A stretch of 64,000 nt of DNA from an uncultured Oxalobacteraceae bacterium (GTDB lineage: Bacteria > Pseudomonadota > Gammaproteobacteria > Burkholderiales > Burkholderiaceae_D). Every line of letters begins with the position of its first letter. Within the stretch, counting starts at the first letter, position 1. The stretch is taken from assembly GCA_903893945.1 (NCBI GenBank), contig CAITOF010000099.1, forward strand, positions 31,170 through 95,169, written 5' to 3'. Below the pieces are notes generated by a model. It was given only the letters and a program-made list of their open reading frames with translations, had not been told where the DNA came from and searched no databases. The position numbers were made by a program, and so were the translations under genes. Of this stretch, positions 46,612-56,014 are shown piece by piece.

Positions 46612-46798
46612 GTTTTTTTTGTGTGAATTGTTCGCAAATCACCCGTTTTTGCCTGTGAGATAGTGGCTCAGGCGATCCGGCCAGGCCTATTGTGTTTTTT
46701 ATATGCTTAAATGACCGAATGCAGCGACAGCACCCGGCAGCAGGCAGAACTGGATGACGCGACAGGGCGTCCCAGTGGGGCGACAATTTGCCTGCGGC

Positions 46799-47581
46799 TC
46801 ACCAGTCATCAGGTTGGTCAGGGTAGGTTGTATGCCGGAGCACTGCGTTGACCGGTTGGCGTTCATCCGCATTGAACCGGGTATCGGAATATTTTCCCCA
46901 GGCAGGTTTTTGCTGGCGCGATGGCGTGTCTGAGGCAGCGGAGTGGACACGGGCAGACGGTGCCTGTGCGTCGTTATCCGGCGGCAGTTCGGTGACAGCA
47001 GGGACAGCCCATTTTTCAGTTCGCCGGTTCATGGCGTTGGCGACGACTTTCTGAACATAGCTGCGCTTGCCTTGGCTGTCAGGTCGGAAGCCACGCGTAA
47101 AATTGCCGCTGTAGTAACACGAAAATGCGGCGCGTAATGCCTGTTGTTCATTGCTGAACCTGTCTATTGCACGTCTATAGCAATCTTTAAGTATGAATCC
47201 GCCTGCTCTGATATTGCGACAGGGTTCAAAAATTGTTTCGTAGGTTTCACCCACCATGGCCAGATTGAAGCGGTTGATCTGGGTCAGGCCAACTGAAAAA
47301 TTGGCGCCTTGCCGTTCCAGCAATTTTGCCGTGGCAACCGCTTCTTTCAGGGTTTTGGCAGCCCGGCTGCTTTTGCCTCCGACGACTCCAATGGCATAGG
47401 GATTGAACATCGATTCGGTCGCGATCAGACCTGCCAAGGTGGCCGGATGAATGTCGGGCGCACACCAGTTCGGCAGCCCTGCAAGCGGCATGCCCGGTGC
47501 CGGAGCGACCGGCGTAGCGCATTCACCGGCGCCGGCGCTGACCAGGATGCAAAACAATGCCACCCTGTCAGCGCCCTTCAT
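46799..47581 (-). CDS. virB1: VirB1-like lytic transglycosylase of the T4SS
   Basis: VirB1 proteins are periplasmic lysozyme-like enzymes that open peptidoglycan for the secretion channel. The 260-residue protein has a signal peptide (cleavage near G-A-G-E-C-A) and an SLT domain with the catalytic Glu in L-I-A-T-E-S-M-F-N-P-Y-A-I-G-V and the G-L-T-Q-I-N block at about 99-104. The C-terminal 80 residues are low complexity (Pro, Ser, Ala, Arg). It is the last gene of the virB operon, overlapping virB11 by 14 bases, which differs from the common position first in the operon. Confidence 0.9.
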   Translation of the reverse strand: MKGADRVALFCILVSAGAGECATPVAPAPGMPLAGLPNWCAPDIHPATLAGLIATESMFNPYAIGVVGGKSSRAAKTLKEAVATAKLLERQGANFSVGLTQINRFNLAMVGETYETIFEPCRNIRAGGFILKDCYRRAIDRFSNEQQALRAAFSCYYSGNFTRGFRPDSQGKRSYVQKVVANAMNRRTEKWAVPAVTELPPDNDAQAPSARVHSAASDTPSRQQKPAWGKYSDTRFNADERQPVNAVLRHTTYPDQPDDW

Positions 47582-48590
47582 ACATTATCTCCGACACGAA
47601 GCGTTGTCCCGTTTTCTGGTCAAACCTGAATTGCACAACCACCTGGATCAGCGATCTGGCATAGTCAATGATCTGCTTCTGGTTCAGCCCTATACCGGCG
47701 CGCAATACCATCATCGAAAGACGTTCGTACATCATGGCAGGACTATTGGCGTGAATGGTTGAGATGGATCCTCCGGTTCCGGTGTTGATCATTTCCAGAT
47801 ACGGATAGGCTTCGGCACCGCGCAATTCGCCCATGATGATACGGTCACCGGTCAATCGGAGTGACGCCTCCAGCAAATCGGTGGCCGTCACCGTCGATTC
47901 TCCCTGCCCGCCCCGTGAGTAAAGCAAATGCAGGCAATTCGGCTGGGTGGGCAGCAACTCCCGGGCGTCCTCTATCGTAATGATGCGCTCCTCGGCTGGA
48001 ATAATTTTGAGCAGGGCATTCACAAAAGTCGTTTTGCCGGTATTGGTTCCAGCCGAAATCATGATGTTTTTATGCATTTTTACGGCATGCTGAATAAAAT
48101 GGACCCACTCTCGCGCATCATAAAGTTCCTTAAGCCGATTTTCGGAATATTCGCCCTGATCAACCTGATTGACCTGGCAAAAGGTGCCCTGTGATTGATA
48201 ATCCTTCATGGAAAGATCCAGTAACGATGGTTTGCGTATGCAGAGTGCAACGGTTTGCTCCGCGACCGCCGGCGCACGAACCACCTGTACACGGTAGCCG
48301 CCACGTTGCGTTTCTTCAATGTGGTCACGTAAATCGACGGGCATGGTCGCCGACAGCAGAGGACGGCGCCGGTCCAGGCCCTGGCTGGTAAACGCAGCAG
48401 TGACATCGGCCAGCGATTCGAGTAATGCCACCGACAGGTCTGGCACCGGTATGCGCTGCATGTATGGCTGACCACGACGTGCGATAAATAACTCGTACGG
48501 TTTGTTGACCACAACTTCCGTCACACTGGAATCATCCAGATAAGGGCGGATTGAGGCGAGCTTGGTTCGAAACGAGGCTATCTGTGACAT
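47568..48590 (-). CDS. virB11: T4SS ATPase VirB11
   Basis: VirB11 is the hexameric cytoplasmic ATPase that switches the type IV machine between pilus assembly and transport. In 340 residues it has an N-terminal domain, Walker A A-G-T-N-T-G-K-T-T-F-V-N-A near 184, the Asp box I-E-D-A-R-E-L, Walker B R-I-I-M-G-E-L-R-G-A-E-A and the His box S-T-I-H-A-N-S. The gene runs into virB1 and lies 56 bases after virB10. Confidence 0.96.
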   Translation of the reverse strand: MSQIASFRTKLASIRPYLDDSSVTEVVVNKPYELFIARRGQPYMQRIPVPDLSVALLESLADVTAAFTSQGLDRRRPLLSATMPVDLRDHIEETQRGGYRVQVVRAPAVAEQTVALCIRKPSLLDLSMKDYQSQGTFCQVNQVDQGEYSENRLKELYDAREWVHFIQHAVKMHKNIMISAGTNTGKTTFVNALLKIIPAEERIITIEDARELLPTQPNCLHLLYSRGGQGESTVTATDLLEASLRLTGDRIIMGELRGAEAYPYLEMINTGTGGSISTIHANSPAMMYERLSMMVLRAGIGLNQKQIIDYARSLIQVVVQFRFDQKTGQRFVSEIMYEGR

Positions 48591-48646
48591 GGTAACTTTT
48601 CTGTACGGTCAGTTAAAACGGGTCTGCCATCGCGAATGACAGCCGC

Positions 48647-49843
48647 TCAGAAAGAACGGCTGTCTTCCTGTGCGGTCCGCGAATCCCCCTTTATGCGATA
48701 CAGTGATGAGAAATCCAGGTCCCGATTCACAAATATACGCACCCGCGCACCCGGCGGCACAGTGACTGTCGGCGGTATATTGATATAAGGTGCCAGTACC
48801 GACTGCGCTGTCTGCGCCGCCGCCAACTGCACCGATTCCCGGTATTGGGCTGCCGAATTATTTTGATCGCCAGAGGAGACGCCGATCATTGCCGAACCGG
48901 CGCCAATAATGGATAACAGGGCTGATGTGCCGAAAATCTCCGCAAAATGACTGTCCACCTGGCCACCCATGCCGGCGGTTCCCAACTGGTCCGAGCCGAC
49001 ACTGTCCAAAGCGACCTCCGAAATGGAACCATCGGCATTTGCCACGCGCAGCGTGTTCCAGACGGTAAACAGGCGCTCCTGGCCTTTGCGCAGTTCGGCG
49101 CTATACACGCCGCATAGGCGTGAACCCCAGGGAATGAGTTTAATCCTTCCGCGTTCAGCAAAGACATCGCGCTGGACCAGCGCACAGATTGTGCCAGGCA
49201 GATCGGATATGGCGCGCGGCACCGTAATCCCTTCAATGATTTTCCCCTGCAGGATCTTGTATTCCACATCGTTGACCGGGTCCACCCTGCTTGTCGGCAC
49301 ACGAACCCCGGTGCTCGTGGCCAAAAATTTTGAATTGGCATCCTGTTTGCCCTGGAGTCCAGCCGAATCTGGCGCGGCCAGTCCGGTCGCCATGGAATCA
49401 ACCAGATCTGCGCTGTGCGGTTTGGCACTGGCACCGCCGGGATCAAGCGCCGATTTGCGCCGGGCATCCAGAAGCTGCCGGGCCTTTTCTGCGCGCATCA
49501 GTTCAATCTGGTCGCGCTGTACCTGCAGTGGGTCGACAGTTGGCACTGCAGGAGGCACGATGTTGACCGGCATTGGGTCCTCATCCCTATGGTCCTGCTT
49601 TAAGGGTTCCACTTCCTTGCGCTCTGCAGTCACCAGATTGCGGTCAGCCGGAGCTGACGTGGATTTTGCCGGGTCTCTGGTGAAAATCATGACCGCCGTC
49701 GCTGCCACAGCGATGACAACGATCATGAGACCGTTGAGTCTGTTTTTCGGGTTGTCGGCGATAATGGAGCCGGAAATTTCCTTGTCCGCGTCTTTTCTGA
49801 TTTCATGACGATCATGGTCGCCAGAAGCAGGTGTTGTGACCAT
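48647..49843 (-). CDS. virB10: T4SS channel protein VirB10
   Basis: VirB10 spans both membranes and forms the inner ring of the outer-membrane core. The 398-residue protein has a cytoplasmic N-terminus, a membrane segment at about 38-54, a proline-containing periplasmic region and the TrbI/VirB10 domain (about 200-390: L-I-P-W-G-S-R-L-C-G-V-Y, L-R-V-A-N-A-D-G, then D-S-H-F-A-E-I-F-G-T-S-A-L-L-S-I-I-G-A-G). It ends with R-V-R-I-F-V-N-R-D-L-D-F. Its start is 11 bases from the virB9 stop. Confidence 0.95.
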   Translation of the reverse strand: MVTTPASGDHDRHEIRKDADKEISGSIIADNPKNRLNGLMIVVIAVAATAVMIFTRDPAKSTSAPADRNLVTAERKEVEPLKQDHRDEDPMPVNIVPPAVPTVDPLQVQRDQIELMRAEKARQLLDARRKSALDPGGASAKPHSADLVDSMATGLAAPDSAGLQGKQDANSKFLATSTGVRVPTSRVDPVNDVEYKILQGKIIEGITVPRAISDLPGTICALVQRDVFAERGRIKLIPWGSRLCGVYSAELRKGQERLFTVWNTLRVANADGSISEVALDSVGSDQLGTAGMGGQVDSHFAEIFGTSALLSIIGAGSAMIGVSSGDQNNSAAQYRESVQLAAAQTAQSVLAPYINIPPTVTVPPGARVRIFVNRDLDFSSLYRIKGDSRTAQEDSRSF

Positions 49844-49854
49844 CCGGTGTCTCC

Positions 49855-50580
49855 CTACTGCCAGCTAACGTTCTCAACACACAGGTGTGCATCACCATTG
49901 CGTAACGTAAAGCGGCGCCCGGTTCGCTCCACCACCATGTAAACGCCTTCCCGGTGAACGTTGACGACAGACTCGGTTCCATCCTCGCCCAGCAGATAGA
50001 AGGAGGGTATTTCAGTCTTTGGATCAAACTGGAAATACGTGAATTCGCCGTCATCAAAGACACGCGTCAGCTGGATGGCTGATTTATGACCCGCCGATGC
50101 ATAATTCAGATTGATCATGGCCGGGTCAGGGGTCTTTTTGCCCTCATGCCTGTGCGACTCGGGACCGGGCGCCGGGTCTGCCAGGGCGGCCGGATATTTA
50201 AACCGGACCACCAGCGTCATGTCGTCACTGCTGCTGTTCAGATTGAAAAAATAGGTGTGTTTGTTGGTGACCACAGTCATGTTGCCAATCGCATCAGGTT
50301 CCACCGGTTTAAGGTAAAGATGATTGAATTTCTTCAGGGTCTGCCATGCGATTGAATCACCAAATGTTTCGCCAATCACATATTCATCGGCGGCAAATTC
50401 AATAGTCGTTTCATATCCATAGGTACCGACAATTTCATAGATCTGGTTGGGATTGTACATGACCTGCTTGATGCGACTATCCGTGCCCAGCGGTCGCGGT
50501 TCCATCGCTGCCTGAACGTGGGTAACAATAAAACTGGCCAGGACTACCAGCCAGACTGCAAACGGTTTTGTTCTGAACAT
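49855..50580 (-). CDS. virB9: T4SS outer-membrane complex protein VirB9
   Basis: VirB9 is the periplasmic/outer-membrane core component that binds VirB7 and VirB10. ATG 50580 is chosen because GGAG lies 8 bases upstream and it gives a good signal peptide (cleavage near V-Q-A-A); an ATG at 50604 would add 8 residues. The 241-residue product has the family pattern with the N-lobe G-T-D-S-R-I-K and the C-lobe region with F-Y-L-L-G-E-D-G-T-E-S-V-V-N-V, and ends with R-F-T-L-R-N-G-D. Confidence 0.93.
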   Translation of the reverse strand: MFRTKPFAVWLVVLASFIVTHVQAAMEPRPLGTDSRIKQVMYNPNQIYEIVGTYGYETTIEFAADEYVIGETFGDSIAWQTLKKFNHLYLKPVEPDAIGNMTVVTNKHTYFFNLNSSSDDMTLVVRFKYPAALADPAPGPESHRHEGKKTPDPAMINLNYASAGHKSAIQLTRVFDDGEFTYFQFDPKTEIPSFYLLGEDGTESVVNVHREGVYMVVERTGRRFTLRNGDAHLCVENVSWQ

Positions 50581-50605
50581 GCATCTCACTCCGCTCAAAT
50601 TCACT

Positions 50606-51277
50606 TCATTTACTGCTCAGTTTAAGATTTTTACTGTACGATGTCGCGGCGAAACCAAGCGGATTCTCCCAGCGATCTGCCAGAGCCATGGGCTGATAGG
50701 TAAACGTGTTGCGTACCAAGGCGGTGTAGTACTCTGTTTTTGGTTCTGAGCCCGATTTAACGGTAATACTCTGAAATTCCACCTGATACGCATTGTCGTC
50801 AATCGGATTAATCGCGGTGATCTTCGGGTAGCGCCGACCTCCGGGGCCAATCAGATAATACGGGTTGTTCGGATTGTCTGTGGCGGTTTCCTGGTCATAT
50901 TGTCTGGCCACCGCTTCAGTGGCGTGCAGGCGACACAGGTCGGCGTAGTATTGCCGCCACGATGGGTCGAACGTGTTACACGCAAAGATGAAATCGTGAA
51001 CCTGATTTTCCACGAAACTGGCAATCGAAGAAATCGATTCTTTTGTCACCACCTGCTGTTTCACCACATGGCCGTTGGCGTCAATACTGGTGACAACCGG
51101 GATCACGGTGTGAATTCTGGATAACGCCAGATTGCTGAATATCGACAGGGCCAGAAGCACCATCAGAAATACACTGAATAGATAAGCGCGATCGCGTTCC
51201 TGCCTGACTTTGGTTGCGCCGCCGGTGAGCTGACGTCGCAGTTCGGCATCATTTTTAAATGTGCTTTTACCTGACAT
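50606..51277 (-). CDS. virB8: T4SS inner-membrane protein VirB8
   Basis: VirB8 is a bitopic inner-membrane protein acting as an assembly factor. The 223-residue protein has a membrane segment at about 28-49 and a periplasmic NTF2-like domain with R-Y-P-K-I-T-A-I-N-P and Y-Y-T-A-L-V-R-N-T-F-T-Y, as seen in VirB8 proteins. It lies between virB6 and virB9 with 2- and 25-base gaps. Confidence 0.93.
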   Translation of the reverse strand: MSGKSTFKNDAELRRQLTGGATKVRQERDRAYLFSVFLMVLLALSIFSNLALSRIHTVIPVVTSIDANGHVVKQQVVTKESISSIASFVENQVHDFIFACNTFDPSWRQYYADLCRLHATEAVARQYDQETATDNPNNPYYLIGPGGRRYPKITAINPIDDNAYQVEFQSITVKSGSEPKTEYYTALVRNTFTYQPMALADRWENPLGFAATSYSKNLKLSSK

Positions 51278-51279
51278 GA

Positions 51280-52152
51280 CTATTTCTCCCTGACTGCCGC
51301 TGACCGGGTCGTCGTTGCCAGCATCAGGAAAGCCGAGCTTCCCTGTGTTGTTGCGCTAACGGCCAGACTCGCTGCCCATCCCCTCGCCTGGGAAATGAAA
51401 CCGATCAGAACCAGTTCCACAATCACCAGTTGCGCAACCATGTCACCGCTGATCAGGTTGGCGTCAAAATGGCTCGCGGCCTCGCCAATATCATCGACAT
51501 ACTGGCGCAGTGCGGTAATGGTCAGTTTGAGAATGGCATGGACCAGAATGTAAATGAATGAAAAGTTCAGCATGTTGCTGACCCAGTTCCTGAACCATGG
51601 ACGTGTTTCCCTGAACAGGGCGAATCCGACAAAAATGGGGAGCAGCAGCATGGTGACAGCCAATCCAAATCTGGCTATCGACAGGTACACCAGCGTTATG
51701 GTGAACAACAGGCAGTTTATGACCAGAATCAGGGTGCCTTCGATGATCGCATTAATCTGGTACAGATTGTTGTTCATGAGTGTTTGGGAAATCTGCTCGG
51801 CATGTCTGAACAGGGCGTCCAGCAGTTTGAGCGGGGCATCGCCCACAGTGATCGTTGTTGCGGTCCACTCCATCAAGGACAGAAACAGGTGGTAAATCTG
51901 CCTGGCGAATCCGGCCCAGTGCAATGTACCGAATACAGCAACTGTCATGGCGGTTTTGGCTAACAGGTCGCGTACGTCAAGCGCCGAATAACCGGCATAG
52001 ATCTTGTAACCCAGCAACGCCCAATACAATATCGCGGCCAAATTGAGCGCCGGTGAGATTGCGTCGGCGATCTCAGGGTAAATCTGTGTCAGAAAAGGTT
52101 CTGTGACACCCTCGGACGAATTCACAAAATCGGTCATGGAAAGAGGCTGCAT
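51280..52152 (-). CDS. virB6: T4SS polytopic inner-membrane protein VirB6
   Basis: VirB6 forms part of the inner-membrane channel. The 290-residue protein has six or so hydrophobic segments (notably about 33-52 and 133-178) and the TrbL/VirB6 motif region around F-R-E-T-R-P-W-F-R-N-W-V, where Trp of this loop is conserved in the family. GGTGAG precedes ATG 52152; ATG 52137 is an alternative. It lies 6 bases after the lipoprotein gene. Confidence 0.92.
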   Translation of the reverse strand: MQPLSMTDFVNSSEGVTEPFLTQIYPEIADAISPALNLAAILYWALLGYKIYAGYSALDVRDLLAKTAMTVAVFGTLHWAGFARQIYHLFLSLMEWTATTITVGDAPLKLLDALFRHAEQISQTLMNNNLYQINAIIEGTLILVINCLLFTITLVYLSIARFGLAVTMLLLPIFVGFALFRETRPWFRNWVSNMLNFSFIYILVHAILKLTITALRQYVDDIGEAASHFDANLISGDMVAQLVIVELVLIGFISQARGWAASLAVSATTQGSSAFLMLATTTRSAAVREK

Positions 52153-52158
52153 CGGTGC

Positions 52159-52338
52159 TCACCCCTGTCTGTACAGCAGTGCCGCTGGGTTGCGGCATTC
52201 GGCGACCGGCCAGCGGTTCACCGGTTCAAAGTCACACCCGGCGCAGGGCGACAGCTTCAATCTGGCCGAATTACTGGCACAACCGGCAACCAGTCCGGTA
52301 CCGAGCAACAACGCCACAAATGACAGGCGTTTGGCCAT
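52159..52338 (-). CDS. Small T4SS-associated lipoprotein (VirB7- or EexN-like)
   Basis: From ATG 52338 (AAGG 8 bases upstream) this gene encodes 59 residues: a signal peptide with lipobox L-V-A-G-C and a short Cys-containing mature part (S-P-C-A-G-C-D-F-E-P-V-N). A longer open frame begins 11 codons earlier but the shorter form has the typical lipoprotein N-terminus. It stands between virB5 and virB6, where entry-exclusion lipoproteins sit in IncN-type systems, whereas VirB7 usually sits between virB6 and virB8. Because no other VirB7 candidate is present, it may fill that role with VirB9; which is correct cannot be told from sequence. Confidence 0.75.
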   Translation of the reverse strand: MAKRLSFVALLLGTGLVAGCASNSARLKLSPCAGCDFEPVNRWPVAECRNPAALLYRQG

Positions 52339-52372
52339 GCCTACGGCCTTGATGCCAGCAGGGGCAGCCATA

Positions 52373-53062
52373 TTATTGGGCCCTCTTATAGCGTGTCTGG
52401 CTCGCTGCCGTGGCCTGATTCTGCTGATTCAGCAGATTGGCCTGCAGATTCATGTTCATGATGCTGAGCTTGGCCATGGTCGAATTCAATATCGCATTTT
52501 CAGTGGCGATGCGGTTCTGCAGATCCGCTGCATCTTTGGTGTTGGTCGTGGTGTCGACCAGTTGCGCCATGACTGACAGGTTTTTGAGATTGATCTGCAC
52601 CTGCGCATACAGGACGTCGCCACCTGTCATGGCGGCACGCACCGCATCCGTACTGAGTTTATAGGTGGCAGCATCCTGTCCGCCGGGACTCCGAAACAGA
52701 TCCTGTGGCATAGTTTTGATGACTGCCTCGGTGTTGCTCTTGCTGGCACCGTACTCCCCTGAGTTCTGCTTTGCCACAACATCCTGCCAGGTACCCGGGA
52801 TTGCCGCCAGGGACTTGAGTGATTCGCCCAGACCAATTTCGCCACGGTGATAAGAACCGGTTATGGATTCGTATTGCTGTTTCATCGCTTCGAACTGTTT
52901 GTGCATCATGTCGAGCTGGTTGGCCCAATGCGCCATCGTTTCGAGGTGATGTGCAATGGCCGGCAGGTCGGAGGTCACCGTCACCGGCATCTGGGCGTGT
53001 GCAAGGGACACGGACAGGATGAGCGTGACCAGAGTGGCTTTGTTGCGCAATGTACCTGGCAT
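52373..53062 (-). CDS. virB5: T4SS minor pilin VirB5
   Basis: VirB5 caps or lines the tip of the T-pilus and contacts the target cell. The 229-residue protein has a signal peptide (cleavage near A-H-A-Q) and a mature part of amphipathic helices typical of the family (H-H-L-E-T-M-A-H-W-A-N-Q-L-D-M-M near the start, then Q-F-E-A-M-K-Q-Q-Y), ending in a Gln-rich coil. It follows virB4 by 11 bases. Confidence 0.88.
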   Translation of the reverse strand: MPGTLRNKATLVTLILSVSLAHAQMPVTVTSDLPAIAHHLETMAHWANQLDMMHKQFEAMKQQYESITGSYHRGEIGLGESLKSLAAIPGTWQDVVAKQNSGEYGASKSNTEAVIKTMPQDLFRSPGGQDAATYKLSTDAVRAAMTGGDVLYAQVQINLKNLSVMAQLVDTTTNTKDAADLQNRIATENAILNSTMAKLSIMNMNLQANLLNQQNQATAASQTRYKRAQ

Positions 53063-53073
53063 GACAGAGTTCC

Positions 53074-55695
53074 TTATAAGTTGTGCGTGTTTTCAGAAAG
53101 GGAACGCTGCATAAAAACAGGTACCCACCGTTCGGGATCCGTCGAGCTGAGCTCACTCATCACCTTTTCCATCAGCGCGACACCTTTGTCGTTGGAGGAA
53201 AGCACAGGAATAAATTCCTTCATGTCGCCCAGATCGAAAATGGCTTTGACGGATTCATTGCCCCGTTTGATAATGAACTTCCGGGTTTTAACGTTATCCA
53301 GCAAGAACTGGAATTCGGCTTCGGTGTTCTGAAGCTCGTCCACCATGTCCTGCCGGCTGTATTTGTCGTTGGGCAAATAGATTTTGGTGACGGTCTGTTT
53401 CTGGATCGAGCGTGTTTCGCTATACAGGTATTTCGCATCCGGCGTGACAAATATCAGGATGCCGTTCTTGCGACGGATCTGCATGATGTACTCATCAATT
53501 TTATCGCGCCAGTACGCATGCCTGACCAGATTCTGTCCTTCTTCCAGTACCAGAATGAAGGGATGGCCGTTCATGGCCTGTTCAATCCGGTGAAACGGAT
53601 AACTCAGGATGACCGGCAGTTCAGGACGAGCTTTTCCGTCTTTCTGCAGTTGCTGCATTTCAAAGCAGTAATGCCGGCAGGCTGTAAAATCGATATTGTC
53701 TTCGGTGTTATCGAACACGCCCCAGTTCGTACCCGGTACGCCATTGGCGCCATGCCAGATTGCCATGTCTTTATCCAGTTCGCTACCGACACCAAAACAC
53801 CACGAAATATTCCGCAGGCGCCGATCTTTGAGATGGTCAAAGCTGTAGTTCTCGTCGACCGCCTTCCTGAAGCGCTCGATATCGTCAGGGACCAGTTTGC
53901 CACCGTAGCAGGTGCGCATCAGACTGAGCAATTCGACCAGATAGAGCCGGTTTTCCGGGGTGTCCGGTAAATGAAACGGATTCCACCCGCTTGTGCCCAG
54001 AACAGACAGTGTGGTGTGCTGGCCACCCATGGCGGCCATAAACACTTTGGCGCCATGCCGGTTATCAAACCAGAACACCCTTGGGTTGGCCTTGTCGGCC
54101 ATCGTGATCAGGGCGGCGAGCAGGGTGGTTTTGCCCGACCCGGTATCGGCGGTCATGCCAAGGTGGCCTGACACCATCCCTTCCATTTCACGATGGAAGT
54201 TGAAATTGTATGCGGTCAGGCTTTCTGTTTCGAAGGGCATGATGGCCGGGCCCCACAAGTTGCCATCAATTTTTCCGGCGGCAAAATTATGTAACGAGGC
54301 GAATCCGGCAAAGTTGGCTGATTTGATCTTGCCGCGTCGTCCGATAAATTTCAGTGACTGGCCAGGTAATTGTGACCAATAAAAGGTTTCCACACCAAAT
54401 TGCTCGCGCACGGCTTTCACGCCCAGTCCAACAAAGGCCTTTTTTAACAGCCCCACCGCCTCATCAAGCGCAGCCAGCGAATGCTGTCTGCTCAGCTCGT
54501 TGTCAATGTGCTGCTCCACAGGGACATGTGCCAGCATGGTTAAATGATGAAAGCCATTGACTGAGCGACCCCGCGTCAGGTCTTGCAGTCCCTTTTTCAG
54601 TTCTTCCGCATCCTCATCGGCCAACCCTTCGCTGTCGTTGACCGTAATGCGCCGCTTTTCCAGTTTCATGTCAGCTTCAGCGTGAATCCGGTCACTGAAA
54701 AAGAATGACTGGGTAACAATGAATTCGACCGGCAGTTTCAAAAACTCATCCATCATGTGGGATGGCGTGCGTGCCGGCCACTCCGCCATACTGACGACCG
54801 CTGCAGCACGTCGCGTCGCCAACCCCTGAACTTCCATGATATTGCTGACCGCCTTGAAATTAAGCCGCGAAACAGCCAGTGTTTTGTCCAGCGCCACCTG
54901 AGTGACCGGAACACGTTCCTGCTCCAGGTTGATCAGGTAATGAAAAAATTCGCCTAATTCGGTATAGTCTTCGCCCAGATAGTCAAGAAGGACTTCGCCC
55001 GGATAAGATTCAAGCTGGCCGTGCAGCGACCGGAATTCATCCCAGCCGAGTTGAAAGCGTGCAATGATTTTCCTGGCCGCTTCAGCCGGAACCTGTTCGT
55101 GGGGCATAAAATGCGGCAACCTCTGGATGGTCAAGCGCCTTGCGCCGTAATCGGATAGAGTGGCGAGCAGGAAATCGGATGCTTCATAAATGTCTTTTGC
55201 CTGTGCATTAAAGGAATCCGTGTCCTCGCGCCGTATCCGTTGTCCAGCTACGGTGTTCACAATACGGTCTATCCAGCCAGGCGTTCCATCCCGGAACCGG
55301 TTGCGCACTATTGAAATATAAATTTCATTTGTATAAAAACTTTTCCGCTGATATTTCTGACGCCAGGCCTCATTAAAAATTCGTGAAAACCAGGTCTGCC
55401 CTTCTCCGGCCGGATAACTGTGTTGTTTGCGCCGGATTAAATGTACATAAATGCCACGATTGCTGTTGGCTATGGAGCGCAATATCGTGTTGCGGTGGCG
55501 CTCAAACCGCTTGATCTGCTGGGCTGAAAGCGAATCGAAATACAGTCCGTCCAGCCGGATCACCTGAACCAGTCCATCGTCTTTGGTCATGATCGTATTA
55601 TCGTCGTAATGAACGGTGTACGGAATCATGTCTGACGCCGCCATTTCATCCGCCTCTTCTTTTGCGCCCGCGGGCAAGGGAGTAATGACCGACAT
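53074..55695 (-). CDS. virB4: T4SS ATPase VirB4
   Basis: VirB4 is the large ATPase required for pilus biogenesis and substrate transfer. From ATG 55695 (AAAAGG 6 bases upstream) it has 873 residues, somewhat longer than the usual 780-850; in-frame ATGs at 55731 and 55764 would overlap virB3. A CagE/VirB4 N-terminal domain is followed by Walker A A-D-T-G-S-G-K-T-T (Lys522). The Walker B region reads F-I-L-V-L-E-E-G-Q-N (Glu718-Glu719), where I expect D-E, so Asp is replaced by Glu. It is followed by R-R-K-N-G-I-L-I-F-V-T, the usual VirB4 motif. Confidence 0.95.
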   Translation of the reverse strand: MSVITPLPAGAKEEADEMAASDMIPYTVHYDDNTIMTKDDGLVQVIRLDGLYFDSLSAQQIKRFERHRNTILRSIANSNRGIYVHLIRRKQHSYPAGEGQTWFSRIFNEAWRQKYQRKSFYTNEIYISIVRNRFRDGTPGWIDRIVNTVAGQRIRREDTDSFNAQAKDIYEASDFLLATLSDYGARRLTIQRLPHFMPHEQVPAEAARKIIARFQLGWDEFRSLHGQLESYPGEVLLDYLGEDYTELGEFFHYLINLEQERVPVTQVALDKTLAVSRLNFKAVSNIMEVQGLATRRAAAVVSMAEWPARTPSHMMDEFLKLPVEFIVTQSFFFSDRIHAEADMKLEKRRITVNDSEGLADEDAEELKKGLQDLTRGRSVNGFHHLTMLAHVPVEQHIDNELSRQHSLAALDEAVGLLKKAFVGLGVKAVREQFGVETFYWSQLPGQSLKFIGRRGKIKSANFAGFASLHNFAAGKIDGNLWGPAIMPFETESLTAYNFNFHREMEGMVSGHLGMTADTGSGKTTLLAALITMADKANPRVFWFDNRHGAKVFMAAMGGQHTTLSVLGTSGWNPFHLPDTPENRLYLVELLSLMRTCYGGKLVPDDIERFRKAVDENYSFDHLKDRRLRNISWCFGVGSELDKDMAIWHGANGVPGTNWGVFDNTEDNIDFTACRHYCFEMQQLQKDGKARPELPVILSYPFHRIEQAMNGHPFILVLEEGQNLVRHAYWRDKIDEYIMQIRRKNGILIFVTPDAKYLYSETRSIQKQTVTKIYLPNDKYSRQDMVDELQNTEAEFQFLLDNVKTRKFIIKRGNESVKAIFDLGDMKEFIPVLSSNDKGVALMEKVMSELSSTDPERWVPVFMQRSLSENTHNL

Positions 55696-55717
55696 GTCGA
55701 ACCTTTTCCGGAGTAGC

Positions 55718-56014
55718 TCACCGAGGCGCATAGCTGCGACATCCCCACAGGCGTTTATTGACACACACTTTTAATCGCGTATAAGACTCAACAATGCTGA
55801 ACAGATAGACATCCTTTAAACAGACAAGATACGAAATGAACAGGCAGACCGGAATCAGTGAAAAAAAGTAGATGGATTTTGTGACCATGGCAGCCATGCC
55901 AGGCATGAAAAAGCTCATGCCAATACTGCTGAGGGTCAATCCGCCCAGCATCGCGGGCCGGGTCATGGCAACCACCAGCAACTCGCCCTCATCGTAATAG
56001 GCGTCGTCGTCCAT
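55718..56014 (-). CDS. virB3: T4SS inner-membrane protein VirB3
   Basis: VirB3 is a small inner-membrane protein acting with VirB4. The 98-residue protein has two membrane segments (about 22-42 and 48-66) and the family-like start with A-M-T-R-P-A-M-L-G-G-L, the Thr-Arg-Pro element typical of VirB3. Its start overlaps the virB2 stop by 1 base (TGATG), and it lies 22 bases before virB4. Confidence 0.92.
   Translation of the reverse strand: MDDDAYYDEGELLVVAMTRPAMLGGLTLSSIGMSFFMPGMAAMVTKSIYFFSLIPVCLFISYLVCLKDVYLFSIVESYTRLKVCVNKRLWGCRSYAPR

Noticed and set aside
53083..53970. A 295-codon plus-strand open frame opposite virB4
   Set aside because: virB4 is conserved in the other frame; the antisense product is not a known protein and no start signals support it.
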